From NCBI RefSeq assembly GCF_002192455.1, contig NZ_CP021744.1, forward strand, positions 1-64,000: 64,000 nt of DNA, written 5' to 3'. The notes under the pieces are model-generated. The model was not told the origin of the DNA. It saw only the letters and a list, made by a program, of their open reading frames with translations, and did not search any database. This document shows, one piece after another, positions 15,818 through 24,737 of the stretch. The DNA is from Streptomyces albireticuli. Its GTDB lineage: Bacteria; Actinomycetota; Actinomycetes; Streptomycetales; Streptomycetaceae. Positions within the stretch are counted from its first letter, which is position 1; every line of letters starts with the position of its first letter. Made by a program: the position numbers and the translations under genes.

Positions 15818-18565
15818 ATGGAATTCCGGTTGCTCGGAGCGGTGTCAGTCGTCCCCGAGGCCGGCGATCTGCCGCTCGGTCCCGTCAAACGGCGCAGTCT
15901 GCTGGCCGCCCTGCTGTTGCGCCCCAATTACCCGGTGATGGTCGATCAGCTGATGGCCGCTCTGTGGGAACAGGAGCCGCCGGCGCGCGCCCGCGGTGTC
16001 ATTCAGGGGCATGTGTCGCGGCTGCGGACCTTGCTGATCAGTGCTGACGCCGGGGCATTCGGGGTCGAGTTGATCACTCAGGGCACGGCGTATGTCCTGC
16101 GCATGCCGAAGGCCCTGCTGGACGCGCACCGCTTCGAGGATCTGGTGGCTCGGGCCCGTGATCAGCGCGGCCCGGCCGAGGCTGTGGCGATGTACCAGGA
16201 GGCCCTGTCGCTGTGGCAGGGGCCCGCGCTGGCCGGCGTCTGTCCGAGCCCACCGCTCCAGGCCGCCGCGCAGGCGCTGGAGGAGCTCCGGCTGGCCTCG
16301 GTGGAGCAGCTGGCGGCGGGCTACGTGCAGTTGGGCGAGCATGCCCGGGCCGCCGCTGTCCTGCGCGCCGAGGCGGTTGCCCACCCGCTGCGTGAATCGC
16401 TGTCCGCCGCCCTCGTGACGGCGCTTCACAGGGCGGGCCGCCGGTCGGACGCGGTCGACTGGTTCCACCGCACCCGGCGTCTGCTCGCCGACGAACTGGG
16501 GATCGGCCCGGGCCGCGAGCTGGCGGACGCCTACGTGATGGCCCTGCGCGAGGAGGCCGACGACGCGGCGACGGAGGCAGCGGCCCCGTCCCGTGCAGCC
16601 ACGGTGGACGCCGCGCCTCTCCCTCCCGTAACCCCGGCCGCCTTCCACTGCGGCGCGGCCGACCTGCTCCCGCGCGTGCCACGTGGCTTCCACGGGCGGG
16701 CGCGGGAGCTCGCCGCCCTGTCCCGGGCTGCCGCGGGCGAGGGGCCTGTCTGTCTGGTCACCGGGCCTGCCGGGGTCGGGAAGACAGCCCTCGTGCTGCA
16801 GTGGGCGCACCACGGCCGTGCCGGTTTCCCCGACGGGCGGCTCTACGCCGACCTGCGCGGCTTCGGCGATACGGGCGAGCCGGCCCCCGTCGAAGTGCTG
16901 CGCGAGTTCCTGCTGGCGCTCGGTGTCGCGCAGCGCCGGATTCCGGAGTCGGCGAACGGCGCGGCCGCGCTGTTCCGGTCGCTCGCCGCCGACCGCCGGC
17001 TCCTCGTCGTACTGGACAACGCGCGTGACTCCGAGCAGGTCAGGCCGCTCCTGCCGGGCGGTCCCCGCTGCGTCACCGTCGTCACCAGCAGGCACCGGCT
17101 GCCGGGGCTGATCGTCACCGACGCCGCCCGGCCCGTTCCCGTGGACGTACTCACCCCGGAGGACGGCACTGCGCTCCTGGCCGGGGTGCTCGGCGAGGAA
17201 CGGGTGCGTGCGGAGCCGGTGGCCGCGCGACGGCTGGCGGAGCTGTGCGACGGGCTGCCGCTCGCGCTCCGGGTGGCCGCCGCCAGGCTGGCGCAACGCC
17301 GCGGCTGGTCGCTGGGCGCGATGACCGCCGAGCTGTCCGACGAGACGCGCCGGCTGAGCCTGCTGGACGTGGAGGACACCGGCGTGCGAGCGGCGCTGCG
17401 CCTGACGCTGCAACAGCTCCCCTGGCATGTCGCCTGTCAGTTCGCTCATCTCGGCCGCCACCCCGGCACGCACGTCGACCGGTACGCGGCGGCGGCCCTG
17501 GCGGACACGGACCCGGCAACCGCCGAGAGGGCCCTGGAGCGGCTGGCCGTCGCGCACCTCGTCACGGAGACGGCGCCCGGCCGCTGGACGCTGCACGACC
17601 TCGTACGGCTCTACGCGCGTGGCCTGGACTCCGGGCCTGATGCGCTCAAGCGCGTGCTCGACCACTACATCGCCACCGCCCTCGCGGCTGTGGCGGCGGC
17701 CGAGCCCGGCAACGAGGAGTGCTTCCCTATGCCGGCGGATTTCCAGCCGCCCGCCGTCGTACGGGAGTTCGGCGACCGGTCCGCCGCCGTGGCCTGGTAC
17801 GCGGCCGAGAGGGACGACCTCACGCTGGCGGCGGCCGCGGCGCGCGCCGCCGGGCTGCACAGCAGGACCTGGCGGATCGTCCTGACGCTGTGGCCGCTGA
17901 TCGTATGGCGCGTGCGGGACGGCTGGGCCCCGCTGCTGGAGACCGCGCTCGAGGCGGCACGGGCCGACGCCGACCAGCACGGCGAGTCGCGGATACTGAA
18001 CGTGCTCGGCTGGGTGCTGATCGAGGAAGGACGCATCACGGAGGCGCTCACTCACCTGGAGGCCGCCTCCGCGCTCGCCTCCCGGGCGGGCGACCTGGTC
18101 TCCGAGGCGAACGCGCTGATCGTCCTGGCCATGGCCCGAGCGGCGCTCGGCGGCCCGGACGAGGCTGCGCAGGGATGCGAGCGAGCTGTGGAGCTGGCGC
18201 GCAAGGCCGGCGACCGGACCACCGAGAGACTGGCCATGCAGCATCTCGCCCGGCACCGGGTCGACGCCGGGAAATGGCGCCCGGCCCTCGACACGGCGAC
18301 CGAGGCCCTCGCCTTCGACGATCGATCGGGCACGGCCGACGTGCCCCGGATACTGCTGCTCATGGTGAGGGGAGAGGCGCTGCTGGGGCTCGGGGACGAG
18401 GCCGAGGGCATCCGGCAGCTCGACCTGGCGGCCCGGGAGGCGGAGTCGTCCGGCTACGAGGACGGCGTGGTTCGGGCGCTCGGCGTGCTGCTGCGGGTAT
18501 CGGCGGATACGGGACTCCAGGCGCGATATGACGCGGCGGTTGCGCGACTCACGACGCGAACCTGA
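15818..18565 (+). CDS. SARP-family regulator, BTAD + NB-ARC + TPR (AfsR-like)
   Basis: A 915-aa protein with the AfsR layout. There is an OmpR-like winged helix at residues 1-95, a bacterial transcriptional activation domain at about 100-245 (TGTAYVLRMPKALLDAHRFE onward), and an NB-ARC ATPase with GPAGVGKTAL near residue 316 and LLVVLDNARD as Walker B. A tetratricopeptide-rich C-terminus follows (ILNVLGWVLIEEGRITEALTHLEAAS). Such proteins activate secondary-metabolite and development genes by binding 11-bp-spaced direct repeats. The start ATG at 15818 has GGGAGG ten bases upstream. It could act on the 10252 promoter. Its targets are not shown by context. Confidence 0.9.
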   Translation: MEFRLLGAVSVVPEAGDLPLGPVKRRSLLAALLLRPNYPVMVDQLMAALWEQEPPARARGVIQGHVSRLRTLLISADAGAFGVELITQGTAYVLRMPKALLDAHRFEDLVARARDQRGPAEAVAMYQEALSLWQGPALAGVCPSPPLQAAAQALEELRLASVEQLAAGYVQLGEHARAAAVLRAEAVAHPLRESLSAALVTALHRAGRRSDAVDWFHRTRRLLADELGIGPGRELADAYVMALREEADDAATEAAAPSRAATVDAAPLPPVTPAAFHCGAADLLPRVPRGFHGRARELAALSRAAAGEGPVCLVTGPAGVGKTALVLQWAHHGRAGFPDGRLYADLRGFGDTGEPAPVEVLREFLLALGVAQRRIPESANGAAALFRSLAADRRLLVVLDNARDSEQVRPLLPGGPRCVTVVTSRHRLPGLIVTDAARPVPVDVLTPEDGTALLAGVLGEERVRAEPVAARRLAELCDGLPLALRVAAARLAQRRGWSLGAMTAELSDETRRLSLLDVEDTGVRAALRLTLQQLPWHVACQFAHLGRHPGTHVDRYAAAALADTDPATAERALERLAVAHLVTETAPGRWTLHDLVRLYARGLDSGPDALKRVLDHYIATALAAVAAAEPGNEECFPMPADFQPPAVVREFGDRSAAVAWYAAERDDLTLAAAAARAAGLHSRTWRIVLTLWPLIVWRVRDGWAPLLETALEAARADADQHGESRILNVLGWVLIEEGRITEALTHLEAASALASRAGDLVSEANALIVLAMARAALGGPDEAAQGCERAVELARKAGDRTTERLAMQHLARHRVDAGKWRPALDTATEALAFDDRSGTADVPRILLLMVRGEALLGLGDEAEGIRQLDLAAREAESSGYEDGVVRALGVLLRVSADTGLQARYDAAVARLTTRT

Positions 18566-19142
18566 ACCGTCGCCCGCGGCCCGGCAGCATCGGCTGGCGA
18601 GCAGCAACCGAACAGCAGCAGCTCTCAACGTGTGGCGGCGCTACCCGGGGAACCGAGGGCTCGACCAGTTGCACGGCAGCATGCCGGCCCGGGTGCCGGG
18701 CCAGGGACTGTGGCGTGGTCCTGGCGACACGGTCGGCGCCGGCTGCCTGCAAGAACCCACCTTCACGACCTGGTCCCCAGCGCATCACCGTTCCAGGGAC
18801 CAGGAGGGAGGGTCCTCCTCTCCAGCACGACGGCCGCCGAGGACGCCGGCGAGGCGACCGGGGGGTGCCTCACACAGGCCGGACCGCGGCCAGGCCGCCG
18901 AGGTCCAGGCGCGGACAAGGTCCTCGGCGAACGGCAGGAGTGCGGGGAACGGCTGGTCGCTTTCGGCTTGCCTGGTCAGGTTCGCCGGCGGAACAGGCCG
19001 TGGCGCCTGACCGGTTCCCGGCCGCGGTCCTCCTCCGGCGATCGGCCGGACTCGTCCTGTCCCTCCACTCCCCGCTCCAGGATCCTGTGGCGTGCAAGGT
19101 ACGCACGACACGCGCCCGTTCCGAGCGAAGGGAACAGGAACG
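18566..19142. other. Intergenic region with a possible antisense relic
   Basis: 577 bp. On the minus strand a stretch around 18790-18975 reads F-P-A-L-L-P-F-A-E-D-L-V-R-A-W-T-S-A-A-W, which is protein-like but has no credible start or family. It may be a decayed gene. GGAACAGGAA before 19143 is the ribosome binding site of the next gene. Confidence 0.3.
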
Positions 19143-19679
19143 ATGAAGAAGTCTTCCCGGGTGATGACAGTGCTGGGCATCGGCGGCCTCCTGGCCGGCT
19201 GCCTCCTGACGGCCTCGTCCGCGTCGGCGGGCTCGGGCGGCACATCCGTTGTGGCCGAGCGGCACCTCACGACCTCGCAGGACGTGGTCAGACAGACCTC
19301 GGCCGGGGTGCTTCTCAGCGCCTCGGGCGGGGTGCCCACGACCGTGATCTCGGAGACGGTGCCCGCCGGTTCATGGGTGCTGTCCTCCAACGCGACGCTG
19401 GTCAGCTGGGAACCGAGCGACTACACCCGCTGCACCCTCTACGCGGGCGAGACCGCCGTCGGCGGAGCGACCAGCATGATCGGCAACGCCTCCACAGGCG
19501 CGGGCAGCGGGGTGTACGCGGCCACGATCGCTGTCCAGGGCGCCTTCTCCAGTGCGGGCCCGACGACCGTCAGCCTGCGGTGCGCACACGACACCACCCG
19601 GAACCGGGCTCCCTACGTGGATCCGGGCGCGACCCTGTGGCTCCACCGGAGCGACGGTCTGGGCCAGCCCAAGCCGTAG
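19143..19679 (+). CDS. Small secreted protein
   Basis: A 178-aa protein. The Sec signal peptide is M-K-K-S-S-R, a hydrophobic core, and A-S-S-A-S-A-G near residue 30; a Gly-Cys within the core could make it a lipoprotein but lacks a good lipobox. The mature part is Thr/Ser/Gly-rich, with alternating polar and hydrophobic residues suggesting an all-beta fold (LVSWEPSDYTRCTLYAG, AATIAVQGAF, TTVSLRCAHDTT) and two cysteines probably disulfide-linked. No enzymatic motif. The start ATG at 19143 has GGAACAGGAA upstream. Terminator at 19898. Confidence 0.75.
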   Translation: MKKSSRVMTVLGIGGLLAGCLLTASSASAGSGGTSVVAERHLTTSQDVVRQTSAGVLLSASGGVPTTVISETVPAGSWVLSSNATLVSWEPSDYTRCTLYAGETAVGGATSMIGNASTGAGSGVYAATIAVQGAFSSAGPTTVSLRCAHDTTRNRAPYVDPGATLWLHRSDGLGQPKP

Positions 19680-20000
19680 CCGCTCCCGGCCGGCCGTGTT
19701 CTCACCAGCCAACCCGTCCACCTCTCGATCGCGTCGGCCGCACGCGGCAGCGCCGACGGCAAACGCGCCCCGTCCGCCGTGACATGGAAGCGGATGATGC
19801 TGTACCGGGGCCACTGGCGCCCTGCCGCCCTACGCCTGGCGCCAACCCATCACCCGCTGACCCACCCGCGGCCCAGCACCACCTGACCAGACACCAGGGG
19901 CCCGCACCCCCGTCCGGGGTGCGGGCCCTCGGCAATGCCGCCCTCAGCGAGCGATCGGCGCGGCGGTCACGGCTTCCCCCTATGGGCCACCCTCACCTCG
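19680..20000. other. Intergenic region between convergent genes
   Basis: 321 bp between the convergent exported-protein genes. It contains the terminator at 19898-19928. A frame at about 19780-19885 reading W-K-R-M-M-L-Y-R-G-H-W-R-P is not assignable. Confidence 0.4.
19898..19928. terminator. Strong bidirectional hairpin
   Basis: A 13-bp perfect stem GGGCCCGCACCCC / GGGGTGCGGGCCC with a 5-nt loop, between convergent genes. It can serve both the 19143 and the 20411 transcripts. Confidence 0.8.
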
Positions 20001-20411
20001 TCAGGTGGCGTTCTCCAGCTTGCTCGCGGAGCAGGTGTCCTTGATGACCTTCTTGGAGCCGTACTCCCCCAGGCAGACCTTGTAGCGGATCCACCCGCTC
20101 TCGGGAAGGTTCAGGTTGTGGTCGACCTTCCCGTCGCCTTCGGAGCCGGAGTGGTTCCACAACTCCAGCGGCAGCCCGTCGGACCGCTCCCCCGTGACGA
20201 CGACCGAGTGCCCGTCAGCCTTGTTGTCCCAGATCAGCATGTGGTCGCCCTCCTTGATGAAGGACGCCGACCCGGCACACGTCGTGTAGTTGTCGCTGGT
20301 GCACCGATCGCCTATGTGCCGGCTCTCGGCCTGTGCGATGGCCGGGGGGACACCGACCGCGACAGCGGCGGTGAGCGCGGAAACCGCTAAGGCCCATCTC
20401 CTGGCGTTCAT
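20001..20411 (-). CDS. Small secreted protein, paralog of 31738-32217
   Basis: A 136-aa exported protein. The signal peptide starts M-N-A-R-R-W-A-L-A-V and is likely cleaved after A-I-A-Q-A (about residue 28). The mature part has four or five cysteines and a central G-D-H-M-L-I-W-D-N-K-A-D-G-H-S-V-V-V, then N-L-P-E-S-G-W-I, then K-V-C-L, K-K-V-I-K-D-T-C. The same order (D-K-F-W-V-M-D-x-x-x-D-G-H-S-V, C, then K-x-C, KKKLVDC) is found in the 31738 protein, although overall identity is low. The start ATG at 20411 has AGGAGGG nine bases upstream. Both genes lie downstream of SARP-type sequence. Function unknown. Confidence 0.8.
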   Translation of the reverse strand: MNARRWALAVSALTAAVAVGVPPAIAQAESRHIGDRCTSDNYTTCAGSASFIKEGDHMLIWDNKADGHSVVVTGERSDGLPLELWNHSGSEGDGKVDHNLNLPESGWIRYKVCLGEYGSKKVIKDTCSASKLENAT

Positions 20412-20538
20412 CTGATTCGCCCTCCTGCGATGTTGTTCAAGGGGCGGGTGGCATGTGGTGCGCCTCCCGCTCGTCGGTAGTCCTGGGACCTGTCCACGTG
20501 AGATCGAGACATCTCGCGACGTCTGCGCAGAGCGTGCC

Positions 20539-20575
20539 GTCAGCGAGATTCAGAGCGGCTTCAGCGCGGCTTCAG
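20539..20575 (-). promoter_or_regulatory. SARP-type 11-bp repeat array overlapping a relic stop codon
   Basis: On the minus strand CTGAA repeats lie exactly 11 bp apart (plus-strand TTCAG at 20549, 20560, 20571), with a fourth weaker copy GTCAG 10 bp further at 20539. The stop codon of the SARP relic (20572-20574) is inside the array. The following 14 bp (TGACGGCACGCTCT) are conserved with the 32-kb locus. It probably governs the small exported-protein gene starting at 20411. The -10 element is not obvious. Confidence 0.55.
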
Positions 20576-20742
20576 GGCCGGTTCCGCTCTCGCGACGCCG
20601 TCTGCGCGGCGGCCCGCAGTGCGTTCCGGTCCAGGGCCGCGTACGCCGGTACCTCCTCGTCGTGCGCGGCCTTGTCGGCTTGTTCGGCCGTCTGCCGGGA
20701 CAGCGCGGAGGACATGGCCGGCGGGAAGACGCGTAGGTGGCG
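20572..20742 (-). pseudogene. C-terminal relic of a SARP regulator
   Basis: Fifty-six codons ending at 20572 read RHLRVFPPAMSSALSRQ, then A-A-H-D-E-E-V-P-A-Y-A-A-L-D and RERNRP. They match the end of the intact regulator at 32381-35617 (RHLRVFQPTMSTTLSRQ, AYAALD, RERDRL). Coherent homology stops near 20742. The rest of the gene has been replaced by unrelated sequence, so the module here has lost its regulator but kept the repeat array and the exported-protein gene. Confidence 0.75.
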
Positions 20743-20913
20743 GAAGGGTTCGGCCAGGGCTGCGGGACGGCGAGAGCCGCTGCCGTTGCTGCCACAGTGC
20801 GGAACGAGGGCTTGCGGTGTGCCCTCACAGGCGTCCTTGGTGCGCTTCAGTACGCCCTGCGCGGACGGACGAGTGCGCCGGGCCTCGGGGCGACCCTGGC
20901 AAGGGAGGCAGAG

Positions 20914-21105
20914 ATGGGACTGTGGAAGAAGAAGGCCAAGGACACCGGGAAAGACTCGAAGAAGGGCAAGAAGGCCAAGAAGGGTATGGGGGGCTTCGAC
21001 GCCCTCTTCGGGCACGACGGGGGCGGCTCCGACGGGGGCGGCGGCTCCGACTGCGGGGGCCACTCGGGCGGTGGAGGTGACTCCGGCGGAGGCGGCTGTT
21101 CCTAG
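20914..21105 (+). CDS. Tiny Lys-rich / Gly-Cys-tailed protein
   Basis: A 63-aa protein starting at ATG 20914 with AAGGGAGG nine bases upstream. It has two contrasting halves: residues 1-25 are lysine-rich (MGLWKKKAKDTGKDSKKGKK), and residues 28-63 consist almost only of Gly, Ser, Asp and two Cys, ending in G-G-G-G-C-S. No signal peptide is seen. A Gly/Ser/Cys-rich tail after a basic leader, close to a truncated FxLD-system-like methyltransferase gene (21297-21806, opposite strand), is suggestive of a modified-peptide precursor, but that is inference. It could also be a nucleic-acid-binding or assembly protein. Confidence 0.6.
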   Translation: MGLWKKKAKDTGKDSKKGKKAKKGMGGFDALFGHDGGGSDGGGGSDCGGHSGGGGDSGGGGCS

Positions 21106-21296
21106 CGAAAGGTTAGAACCGCCGGTCATACCTGAACCATCGTCACGGCCCAGGACCTTGCAGCCGCCGGCCCTCTTCCGGCTGCCGTCTCACCACCATG
21201 CGGTGTGCTCCACGAAGCCGCGGGAGTGCTCCGTCACAGCCCTCGCGCCCGGGCGGGACGGCGCGGTGGAGGTTTTCCTGGTGAGGCGGGTTCCGC

Positions 21297-21806
21297 TCAC
21301 GGCAGTGCCGACCCTGGCGTTCCGCGGCGCGCCGGCCGTCGCGGCCCGGCCCCGCCCGTGGTGTCGCCGATGCCGGCCAGCAGCAGGGTGCGCAGCACCA
21401 TGGAGGGCATGGAGGCCGACGAGGAGGGCAGTCCGTCGGTGAACCGGGTGACCAGCGGGGTGTCGGTGTAGGCCGCGGTGAGCCACTCGTCCGGGTTCGC
21501 CGGACGGTCGCAGGGCCGGTAGCCGCCTTCGCCGTCGCGCAGCCACAGCCGGTCGGGCAGGAACAGGTGCCGTGGGACCGCGCGCAGCGCACGCGCGTAC
21601 CCGGGCGGCAGTTGCCGGTCGAGGAGGTCGGTGACGTCGGTCAGCAGCCGGTCGATGTGAGCGGCGGGCGCGGCCGGGAAGGTCTTCACGGCGGTGGTTA
21701 CTTCTTCTCCGGGGGTGGTAGGGGTGGGGGCCGGGGGGACGGGTCGGTTGGGCTGGTGCCCGGCGTCTCCGATGGGCGAGCGGTGTTTTGCCTGCGCGAT
21801 GTCCAC
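21297..21806 (-). pseudogene. Truncated methyltransferase, FxLD-system/PCMT-like
   Basis: From GTG 21806 (GGAGG seven bases upstream) it reads an N-terminal leader, then R-A-V-P-R-H-L-F-L-P-D, then A-A-Y-T-D-T-P-L-V-T-R-F-T-D-G and S-S-S-A-S-M-P-S-M-V-L-R-T-L-L. This is the N-terminal part of protein L-isoaspartate O-methyltransferase-like enzymes, including those of FxLD ribosomal-peptide systems. The SAM-binding E-x-G-x-G region that should follow is missing; the frame turns to low-complexity sequence and stops. Residual coding-like sequence in another frame lies at 21190-21300. Inactive. Confidence 0.65.
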
Positions 21807-21974
21807 GTCTGCCTCCCCGGGTCTCCCGCCCCACGGTAGAGGGATACGGCGGGCTTTTGCGGGGCTTCCGGCCTGTCGCGGAGCCTGTATTCCGGACAGG
21901 CTGCCATCAGCCAGGCGGCAGCCTGACAGCCTGCCAGTGGAGAGCGGCCATCCCGACCGGGGCTGGGGGCTCGG

Positions 21975-22241
21975 CGGGTCGTCGTCGTTGTCCATGGCGT
22001 GGGGGCCGCAGTGGAGGAGGTCCGCCGGGGCGCGGGGTACGGGACGGTGGTCCTGGTGGGGGCCAGCGGGGGCGGGACGACCGTCACCGGCGTGGGCCAC
22101 GCGGTGTCCGGTCTGGTCAGCCGGATCGTGTACGCCTCGGCGTGGTGCTGCGTCGGGCTGCCGAGTGTCGCCGACTACCTGGAGACCCTGGGCATCAGGG
22201 GCCGCGCGACGCCGGGCGCGGCGAGCGCCCGGCGGGAGTGA
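21975..22241 (+). pseudogene. Alpha/beta hydrolase fragment
   Basis: Reads V-V-V-V-H-G, then joins directly to V-E-E-V-R-R-G, then G-Y-G-T-V-V-L-V-G-A-S-G-G-G-T-T-V and IVYASAWCCVGLPSVADYLE. These are the oxyanion strand and nucleophile elbow (G-x-S-x-G) of an alpha/beta hydrolase, fused with an internal deletion and cut off after about 80 codons. No acid or histidine follows. Confidence 0.55.
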
Positions 22242-22341
22242 GACGCGCACGGCGTCGCCACCGGCAGTGGCCGGGCCGGAAGGCCGGCACCGACCCCGTA
22301 CGGGGTCGGTGCCGTGCAGCGGCCCACCGGGCATGCCCTGG

Positions 22342-24294
22342 CTAGAGGGTGGCGGAGCGGTAGGCGAAGTAGAGGTCGTCGGGGTTGGGGGCGGTGATGG
22401 CGGGGCCTGAGAGGCTCACCACGGTGGGGGCCTGGTAGTAGTCGGTCCAGCTGGTGCCGTCGAAGTGGGCGTAATAGATGTTGCTGTCGCAGCCGCGGAT
22501 GGCGCAGAGCAGCTGGTTGCCGCGGACGGCCAGGGCGGGTGCGTCGAGGGTTCTGCCGCGCAGGTAGGCCGGGGTGTTCCAGCGTGTGGCGTCGTTCATG
22601 GTGACGCCCACCCTGCCGCCGCTATCGCGGTAGGCCAGGTAGAGCTTGTTGTCGAGGGTGGCCAGGGCCGGCGCGTGGCCGGTGGCGAGCGCACCGAGGC
22701 CGGTCACGGCAGCAGGCGGATGCCAGGCGGTGCCGTCGCCGGAGAAGGTGATGAGCATCTGAGAGCCGCGGCTGAAGGCGTAGTGCAGTGCGTTGCTGCG
22801 GACGGTCAGGGCGGGGCCGGTGGTGCCTGCGGCTGCCACGCGTACGGGCTGGGACCAGGTGGTGCCGCCGGTGGAAGCGCTGACGTAGGCGTAGCCGTCC
22901 TTGCCGGTGTGGGCGAGGTAGAGCTTTCCGTCGAAGGAGCACAGGGCCGGGGCGTATCCCGTGGCCTGCCCCCAGGAAACCTCCGTGAAGCGTGTCCAGG
23001 AGGCGTTGTCGCGGCGGCTGATGAAGATCCGGTCGTTGAAGCCGCGCACCGCGCAGTACATCTTGGCGTCGTGCATGGCCAGGGCGGGCGCGGACGGGGT
23101 TGCGCTGCCGGGCCATGCCGGGACCGGGGGCGTCCATACGCCCTTGCCGCCGGAGAAGATGTTGATGGTGTGGCCGGGGGTGGCGCCGCCCCACTTCAGG
23201 TACAGGCGGAAGATGCCGCCGTCGCCGACGAAGTCGAGGGTGCGGGTCTTGTCCGGCCGCGTGGCCAGCAAGGTGAGGGCCGTTCGGTCGAAGACGAGGG
23301 TGTGTTCCTGGATGAAGTCGTCGTCGTTGCGCAGCCAGGCGATGAGGTCCGCGATGAGCCCTGCGATGAGGGCGCCGAGCTTGATCCATTCGGCCGTGCT
23401 CTCGAACTGGCCGGGCGGGAAGGGCTCGATGAAGGCGGCGAACTGCCACAGTTCCTCGGAGATGATGCGCAGCTTGCGGTCCATCTCGTTGTAGAAGCCG
23501 CTGGTGCTGTCGTCGGCTTCCCAGCAGGCGATGTGGCAGCCCACGGAGGTGGTGACGGCGCCGTCGAACAGGGTGCGTTCGTGGGCACGGAAGGTGTGCC
23601 AGTCGCCGGTGCTGGTGGCGCCGTACTCCCCGGTCCGCTGGGCGTGCTTGTCCCCGCCGTCGGCGCCGGAGCTCATCGCCCAGTAGATCTCGTCGCGGCC
23701 GGGTTCTCCGTTGGTGGCGTCCACACAGTGGAACTTGTCCATCAGGATCCGGGCGTGCAGGGCCCCGCTGGGCTGCTGCCCGGCCGGCGCCGAGGACGTC
23801 ACCAGTGTGATCCCGTACCCGGCCGCTTCCACCGCCCGGCCGAACTCCTCACCACCCAGATTCTCCTCCCCCTCGCCGGCGCCGATGTCGACCACATTGA
23901 TGTTCGGCTGTGCGGAGACGTCCTCCATCTGCGGGAGGTCCTTCACCAGGTCCGCGGTGGAATACCCCTCGGCCAGCGGACGCGCCACCAGCGTCTGGGG
24001 AAAGACCTGGGGCGCGTGGCGCACCGAGGACTCCTCTGTGAACACCCGCCCCACCTCGCGGAGTTCCTCCTCACTGAACATGTGCCCCAGCGGCGCCAGC
24101 AGCCGCGCTTCCAGGTCGGTCAGCTCCATGCCCGCATCCAGCCGGGCGGCACCTCGCAGCAGTGCCCCGAACAGCAAGGCCGAATCCCGCGGCGCCGCCG
24201 CCAGCCGCCGCCCCCGCTCCGTGGCCGCGCCTCCCTGCAACCGCACACGCAGCCGCTCTACACGCTCACTCTGTGACAAGGGCTCAGGCGCCAC
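22342..24294 (-). CDS. Large protein with C-terminal lectin-like propeller
   Basis: A 650-aa protein of two parts. Residues 1-340 have no recognisable family: a charged helical N-terminus, then VDIGAGEGEENLGGEEFGRAVEA, H-C-V-D-A-T-N-G-E-P-G-R-D-E-I-Y-W-A-M, and one amphipathic or membrane-like helix (LGALIAGLIADLIAWLRNDDD near 335-355). Residues 410-650 hold five or six units of about 45 aa containing A-P-A-L-A, then a strand such as K-L-Y-L-A-Y-R-D or Q-L-L-C-A-I-R-G, then W-T or W-S. This is a propeller like fucose-binding lectins or sialidase-like folds. There is no signal peptide, which is odd for such a lectin. Neighbours give no clue. Confidence 0.75.
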   Translation of the reverse strand: MAPEPLSQSERVERLRVRLQGGAATERGRRLAAAPRDSALLFGALLRGAARLDAGMELTDLEARLLAPLGHMFSEEELREVGRVFTEESSVRHAPQVFPQTLVARPLAEGYSTADLVKDLPQMEDVSAQPNINVVDIGAGEGEENLGGEEFGRAVEAAGYGITLVTSSAPAGQQPSGALHARILMDKFHCVDATNGEPGRDEIYWAMSSGADGGDKHAQRTGEYGATSTGDWHTFRAHERTLFDGAVTTSVGCHIACWEADDSTSGFYNEMDRKLRIISEELWQFAAFIEPFPPGQFESTAEWIKLGALIAGLIADLIAWLRNDDDFIQEHTLVFDRTALTLLATRPDKTRTLDFVGDGGIFRLYLKWGGATPGHTINIFSGGKGVWTPPVPAWPGSATPSAPALAMHDAKMYCAVRGFNDRIFISRRDNASWTRFTEVSWGQATGYAPALCSFDGKLYLAHTGKDGYAYVSASTGGTTWSQPVRVAAAGTTGPALTVRSNALHYAFSRGSQMLITFSGDGTAWHPPAAVTGLGALATGHAPALATLDNKLYLAYRDSGGRVGVTMNDATRWNTPAYLRGRTLDAPALAVRGNQLLCAIRGCDSNIYYAHFDGTSWTDYYQAPTVVSLSGPAITAPNPDDLYFAYRSATL

Positions 24295-24737
24295 GACAAC
24301 TCCCTAGGGACGAGACACCCCCGACCTGGAAGGGCCGAGGCACAGGCCCCGACTCTGCCAAGCCCGCCACTCCAGGCAATAGATCGTTTACGGACAGCTC
24401 TCACCTGGTCCCGTCCCCTGGCGGAGCTGCGGTCCTCCGCGGCACCGACCACTCGATTCCCCGCTCCGGTCCGGGTGTCCCGCAAAGGGCAGGGCACCGT
24501 TGTCCCGGGCATGGGTGTCCACGTGTTCGCGCACGCCGGCTCCCGGCACGACGCTCGGCAGGCGGGTGCCGGAGTGTCACGGCTGATCCCCGGGGCGCGG
24601 TGGTGGCGGGCCGCGGTGTCGTCGCCGGCGCCCAGCGCCGCGCTGATCTCCGCCCAGCCGTCGGCGGCGACGCCGGAGGAGCGGGAGGGCTTCGCCGCGG
24701 GGCCGAGAATGGCGTAGCCGACCATGAGCTGGACCGG
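24295..24737. other. Intergenic region
   Basis: 443 bp. It is upstream of the 650-aa protein gene and downstream of the S41 protease gene, both read leftward. A minus-strand frame at about 24580-24725 (A-A-D-G-W-A-E-I-S-A-A-L-G) may be a relic. No repeats or RNA genes are seen. Confidence 0.3.

Noticed and set aside
15845..18628. 927-aa minus-strand open frame over the SARP regulator
   Set aside because: Shadow of the AfsR-like gene; no motifs, and the plus-strand frame has Walker A, BTAD and TPR signatures.
22465..24276. 603-aa plus-strand open frame over the propeller gene
   Set aside because: Gly/Val/Arg-biased shadow; the minus-strand frame shows repeated structural units.
24577..24725. 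Minus-strand frame after the S41 protease
   Set aside because: Short and without start context; may be a scrap but cannot be assigned.
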